In this document: in pieces, positions 13,503-16,111 of the stretch
How positions within the stretch are numbered: the stretch's first letter is position 1
Layout of the letters: every line of letters begins with the position of its first letter
Assembly: GCA_014879345.1 (NCBI GenBank)
Contig: JACSSI010000024.1
Span: forward strand, 1 to 16,111
Direction: 5' to 3'
Source of the DNA: Anaerolineae bacterium
GTDB taxonomy: Bacteria; Chloroflexota; Anaerolineae; Promineifilales; Promineifilaceae
Length of the DNA: 16,111 nucleotides
Translations under genes and position numbers: made by a program
The notes under the pieces: generated by a model
The model's input: the letters and a program-made list of their open reading frames with translations, nothing else
What the model was told of the DNA's origin: nothing
The model's database searches: none

Positions 13503-14201
13503 ATGAGCAAGACGATTGAGGATTTGAAGCGTGAGGCTGGGGAAGCGGCTGCTGCTTATGTGGTGTCTGGGATGGTGGTTGGCTTAGGTACGGGCAGCAC
13601 GGCCGTTCATGCAGTGCGGGCGATTGGGCGGATGTTGCAAAACGGCCGTTTGCACAATATCGTCGGCATCCCCACTTCTGAAGAAACACGGCGGGAAGCC
13701 GAACGTCTGGGCATCCCGCTCACCAATTTTGACGAGAATCCTACTATTGACATAACGATAGACGGTATGGATGAAATTGACCCCGAGTTTAACCTCATCA
13801 AAGGGTTAGGCGCGGCGCTCCTGCGTGAAAAAATTGTAGCAACAGCCTCCAAGCAGATGATAGTCGTCGGTGATGACCGGAAACTGGTAGACAAATTGGG
13901 TACACGCGCCCCCGTTCCCGTGGAAGTTATTCCTTTTGCGCGGCAGCCCGTTGCCGCTTACCTCAAATCATTGGGATCGCGGCCAGTGCTGCGTCTGGAG
14001 CGGGAAACGGGGCAGCCTGTGATAACGGATGAAAACAATATTATCCTTGATTGCTGGTTTGACGGCGGTCTGGATAATCCGGTAGCCATGGGGCAGGCGA
14101 TTCGGTCGCAGCCGGGCGTGGTGGAACATGGCCTCTTTTTTAACCTGGCTACCCGTGCTGTGGTGGCTGCGCCGGCTGGCATTCAAATATTAGAGCGTTG
14201 A
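13503..14201 (+). CDS. rpiA: Ribose-5-phosphate isomerase A
   Basis: Interconverts ribose 5-phosphate and ribulose 5-phosphate in the pentose phosphate pathway. The 232 residues from ATG 13503 match the family length. Motifs: GLGTGSTA (28-35), GIPTSEET (55-62), TIDGMDEID (85-93) with the D87/D90 pair corresponding to the active-site aspartates, NLIKGLGAALLREKI (97-111) with K100 and the catalytic base E109, VVGDDRKLVDKLG (121-133) and the PVEVIPFA stretch. The frame stays open upstream to 13350, but that part overlaps the previous gene and the terminator repeat, so the MSKTIEDLKREAG start is chosen despite a weak ribosome site. The FKBP gene begins 7 bases after the stop, so they are very likely co-transcribed. 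Function is secure. Confidence 0.97.
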   Translation: MSKTIEDLKREAGEAAAAYVVSGMVVGLGTGSTAVHAVRAIGRMLQNGRLHNIVGIPTSEETRREAERLGIPLTNFDENPTIDITIDGMDEIDPEFNLIKGLGAALLREKIVATASKQMIVVGDDRKLVDKLGTRAPVPVEVIPFARQPVAAYLKSLGSRPVLRLERETGQPVITDENNIILDCWFDGGLDNPVAMGQAIRSQPGVVEHGLFFNLATRAVVAAPAGIQILER

Positions 14202-14208
14202 TTGTGGT

Positions 14209-15042
14209 GTGGTAAATTTAAGTAGTTGTAAGAAGGTGTGGTTGGTATTCATTTTTGTGCTGATAACGGCCGTTGCTTGCCGCGCCAATCGTGAAGAAAA
14301 ACCTATCAGAGAGGAAAGTATGACAACAGAAAGTGGTTTGCAATACATTGAAATAGAACCGGGAACGGGTACACAGGCCAAAGCAGGCGATCTTGTTGCC
14401 GTGCATTATGTGGGTACAATGGCAGATGGGACTGAGTTCGACAACTCACTGAATCGTGGTCAGCCAATCGAGTTTGTATTGGGCAAAGGCATGGTTATTC
14501 CGGGTTGGGATGAAGGGGTGGCCTTGATGAAAGAGGGCGGCAAAGCGACGCTTGTCATCCCGCCAGAACTGGCTTATGGCAGTCGGGGGGCTGGCGGTGT
14601 CATTCCAGGTAACGCTACCTTAACGTTTGACGTGGAACTGGTGAGCGTACAAGAAGGGCCTCCTGGGGCACCAAAAGCGCCAACGGCTGTTGCTGAATCA
14701 GACTACACCGTCACCGCCAGCGGCTTGAAATATTTTGACCTGGTGGAAGGTTCTGGCAAGTCACCCGTCCCGGGAAGCAACGTGATTGTTCATTACACGG
14801 GTTGGCTGACCGATGGCACTAAATTCGACAGCTCGCTGGATCGCGGACAGCCGTTTGTCTTTCCCCTGGGGCAGAGGCGCGTCATTGCCGGTTGGGATGA
14901 AGGCGTGGCGACGATGAAACCAGGCGGCGTCCGTCAACTGGTGATTCCGCCAACACTGGGTTACGGTGAACGCGGCGCGGGTGGTGTGATTCCGCCAAAC
15001 GCGACCTTGATTTTTGAAGTTGAGCTGCTGGGTTCGCAGTAG
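14209..15042 (+). CDS. Tandem FKBP-type peptidyl-prolyl isomerase, predicted lipoprotein
   Basis: Catalyses cis-trans isomerisation of prolyl bonds as a folding helper, probably outside the cell membrane. From the GTG at 14209 it has 277 residues. Positively charged KK is followed by WLVFIFVLITAVAC, a lipoprotein signal with the lipidated cysteine at C24. Two FKBP domains follow (about 43-147 and 172-276), each with HYVGT or HYTGW, FDNSL or FDSSL, GWDEGV, and AYGSRGAGGVIP or GYGERGAGGVIP, joined by a Pro/Ala-rich linker (about 148-166). The active-site residues are present in both copies. A much better ribosome site, GAGAGGAAA, precedes an in-frame ATG at 14320 (M38), which would give a cytosolic 240-residue form, so the start is uncertain. 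The gene follows rpiA by 7 bases and precedes a glycosyltransferase by 17. Confidence 0.9.
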   Translation: MVNLSSCKKVWLVFIFVLITAVACRANREEKPIREESMTTESGLQYIEIEPGTGTQAKAGDLVAVHYVGTMADGTEFDNSLNRGQPIEFVLGKGMVIPGWDEGVALMKEGGKATLVIPPELAYGSRGAGGVIPGNATLTFDVELVSVQEGPPGAPKAPTAVAESDYTVTASGLKYFDLVEGSGKSPVPGSNVIVHYTGWLTDGTKFDSSLDRGQPFVFPLGQRRVIAGWDEGVATMKPGGVRQLVIPPTLGYGERGAGGVIPPNATLIFEVELLGSQ

Positions 15043-15059
15043 AGACACCGTACATCATC

Positions 15060-16111
15060 ATGAAACGATTCAAAAAACAACTGGCTGCCTGGTATCCAGT
15101 TGTTTTTTTATTGATATTTTTTACGCTGGCACTGGAAACGGCCGTTTCCAAATCCATGACAATGGACGAGCCGGTGCATATTTTACGGGGCGCGGCCTTG
15201 TGGCAAACGGGTGACACAAGGCTGCAATACGAACACACGCCCCTCTCCCACTGGACTATCGGCTCGCTGCTGCCGCTGGTCAAAAACCTGCCAAAAGTTG
15301 ACCAGCTTCCAGATTGGGAAACGATACAACACATCCCCCTGACAGAACAATTTTTGTGGCAAGCCGTGCCGTCGCCTAATTTGAGCGTGGTGGTGCTGCT
15401 GGCACGGCTGCCCGTGATTTTTGCGGGATTGTTTTTGGGCGCGGTGTTGGCGCGGTGGAGCCAGGACAGATTGTCACTCACCGGGCAGATGGTGGTGATG
15501 GTGTTTTATGCGTTTTCACCCAATTTGCTGGCGCATTTTTCGCTGGCGACGACGGATGGCATGTTAACGGCCGTTTACCTCATGGCCGTCTTTGCGTTGT
15601 GGCGTTTCTGGCAGCGACCGGGTTGGTGGCGTTGGTTGTTGGCGGCTCTGCTGCTTGGTCTGGCTCTCACCGCCAAACTGACGGCGTTGGTGCTGCTGCC
15701 GCTGGGCCTGGTTTTAAGTTACGCCAGCTATTTTCAATTAAAAACCGCAGAGAGCGCGGAGGTCGCAGAGATTTTTTCTCCGCGCTCTCTGCGTTCTCTG
15801 CGGTTAAAAAATTTGAGCTGGTGGCAGCCCGGGCTGATTTGGCTGGCAATGCTGCCCGTCGCCGGATTGGTGGTATGGGGGGTGTATGGCTTTGAACTGC
15901 GCTCTTTGCCCTGGCTGGCTGTGCCGCTGCCTGCCGCCACTTACTTCAACAGTTTGCGCGATTTGCTGCGCCATTCTGGCGAAGGGCATATCGCTTTTAT
16001 GCAAGGCGCACGCTCTTTTGACGGCTGGTGGAACTATTTTTTGGTGGCGTTTAGCGTGAAAACACCGGCGGTGGTGTTGGCGCTTTTGGCTGTGGCGGTG
16101 GTGGTGCTGAC
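15060..16111 (+). CDS. GT-C membrane glycosyltransferase (PMT_2/ArnT-like), 3' end missing
   Basis: Open from ATG 15060 to the window edge (350 codons plus two bases, no stop). KRFKK and a first membrane helix (about 12-29) precede TMDEPVHILRGA (34-45). The DE pair (D36, E37) in the first outer loop is the catalytic hallmark of lipid-carrier-dependent GT-C enzymes such as ArnT and protein mannosyltransferases. YEHTPLSHW (58-65) is also typical. Several helices follow (near 108-131, 143-160, 168-183, 190-222, 257-277, 325-349), and FDGWWNYFLVAFSVKTP (320-336) is a family-like loop. Such enzymes move a sugar from a polyprenyl phosphate to protein or glycolipid; acceptor unknown. Two oddities: codons 5-17 form a terminator-shaped hairpin, and residues about 229-249 are encoded by a palindromic repeat. 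It begins 17 bases after the FKBP gene, with a weak ribosome site. Confidence 0.85.
   Translation, partial: MKRFKKQLAAWYPVVFLLIFFTLALETAVSKSMTMDEPVHILRGAALWQTGDTRLQYEHTPLSHWTIGSLLPLVKNLPKVDQLPDWETIQHIPLTEQFLWQAVPSPNLSVVVLLARLPVIFAGLFLGAVLARWSQDRLSLTGQMVVMVFYAFSPNLLAHFSLATTDGMLTAVYLMAVFALWRFWQRPGWWRWLLAALLLGLALTAKLTALVLLPLGLVLSYASYFQLKTAESAEVAEIFSPRSLRSLRLKNLSWWQPGLIWLAMLPVAGLVVWGVYGFELRSLPWLAVPLPAATYFNSLRDLLRHSGEGHIAFMQGARSFDGWWNYFLVAFSVKTPAVVLALLAVAVVVL
15072..15109 (+). terminator. Terminator-shaped hairpin inside the 5' end of the glycosyltransferase gene
   Basis: AAAAAACAACTGG (15072-15084) and CCAGTTGTTTTTT (15096-15108) are perfectly complementary over 13 bases around an 11-base loop, and the T-run has seven T's (15103-15109). 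It starts 29 bases after the FKBP stop codon, the right place for the end of the rpiA-FKBP unit, yet it lies within codons 5-17 of the glycosyltransferase. It may end most transcripts or act as an attenuator, with active translation of the gene keeping it open. Confidence 0.6.
15743..15805. repeat. Palindromic ACCGCAGAG-type repeat inserted in frame in the glycosyltransferase
   Basis: The outer arms AACCGCAGAGA (15743-15753) and TCTCTGCGGTT (15795-15805) are perfectly complementary. Alternatively GAGAGCGCGGAG (15750-15761) pairs with CTCCGCGCTCTC (15779-15790). The outer nine bases match those of the element at 13416-13472. The element keeps the frame open and adds about 21 residues, from TAESAEVAEI to SPRSLRSLRL, in a charged loop between membrane helices. 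Confidence 0.75.

Larger units (their letters stand above)
426..15575. repeat. Dispersed palindromic decamer AACGGCCGTT (highly iterated palindrome)
   Basis: Exact copies begin at 2273, 2807, 4504, 4929, 6750, 7921, 8709, 9160, 9364, 10771, 12544, 13641, 14265, 15137 and 15566. Copies with one end-base change begin at 426, 1114, 6869 and 13598. Three copies (2273, 4929, 15137) extend to GAAACGGCCGTTTC. Eighteen of the 19 lie in coding sequence. They are read as Thr-Ala-Val in 11, as Asn/Tyr-Gly-Arg in 5 and as Arg-Pro-Leu in 2. About 0.015 exact copies would be expected by chance in this length. Spacing is irregular, with no array. Confidence 0.95.

Noticed and set aside
426..15575. AACGGCCGTT copies as a CRISPR array or a single transcription factor's operators
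   Set aside because: Spacing is irregular over 15 kb, and nearly all copies are within coding sequence rather than promoters.

Overview
The window reads as ordinary bacterial chromosome of roughly even base composition. Every complete gene has a recognisable family, and there are no rRNA, tRNA, CRISPR or transposase genes. The gene set would fit a Chloroflexota-like (Anaerolineae/Ardenticatenia) bacterium: a debranching enzyme of the archaeal type, a kinase with a 7TM sensor, cyclic-nucleotide-binding (CNB) signalling proteins, a tandem FKBP lipoprotein and a GT-C glycosyltransferase. That assignment is inference and of low-to-moderate confidence. The clearest genome-level signature is the palindrome AACGGCCGTT, present in 15 exact and 4 near-exact copies, mostly inside genes.

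Left part (1-2230, minus strand): the start of an OppD/DppD-type peptide-transporter ATPase running off the window edge, with a near-consensus promoter, an operator-like palindrome at its predicted start point and a roughly 200-nt leader. Behind it lies an orphan histidine kinase with an N-terminal CNB domain. A divergent spacer (2231-2543) with a two-sided hairpin and a promoter leads into a plus-strand aminotransferase of the alanine-glyoxylate type (2544-3701). Its leader could switch its own ribosome site on and off. A strong hairpin follows, then a YbaK-type tRNA deacylase (3771-4235).

Middle (4227-7673, minus strand): an NAD(P)-binding epimerase-like protein sits behind a GbsR/MarR-type regulator with a palindromic operator, which looks like a self-regulated pair. 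Next come a repeat-rich spacer (5790-6248), a pteridine-reductase-like short-chain dehydrogenase, and endonuclease III (nth).

Right part (7907-16111, plus strand): a 7TM-PAS histidine kinase ending in a good terminator; then a glycogen debranching enzyme, a fusion of two CNB domains with a YjeF_N (NAD(P)HX-epimerase-like) domain, ribose-5-phosphate isomerase A, a lipoprotein with two FKBP domains, and a GT-C membrane glycosyltransferase cut by the window edge. The debranching enzyme, the fusion and RpiA suggest a glycogen/pentose-phosphate theme, with the fusion linking second-messenger sensing to nicotinamide cofactor repair.

The most interesting observations are the dispersed palindrome, the CNB-CNB-YjeF_N fusion, a palindromic ACCGCAGAG-type repeat that acts as a terminator in one place and is translated in frame inside the glycosyltransferase in another, a terminator-shaped hairpin within the first codons of that glycosyltransferase, and the possible ribosome-site switch ahead of the aminotransferase.
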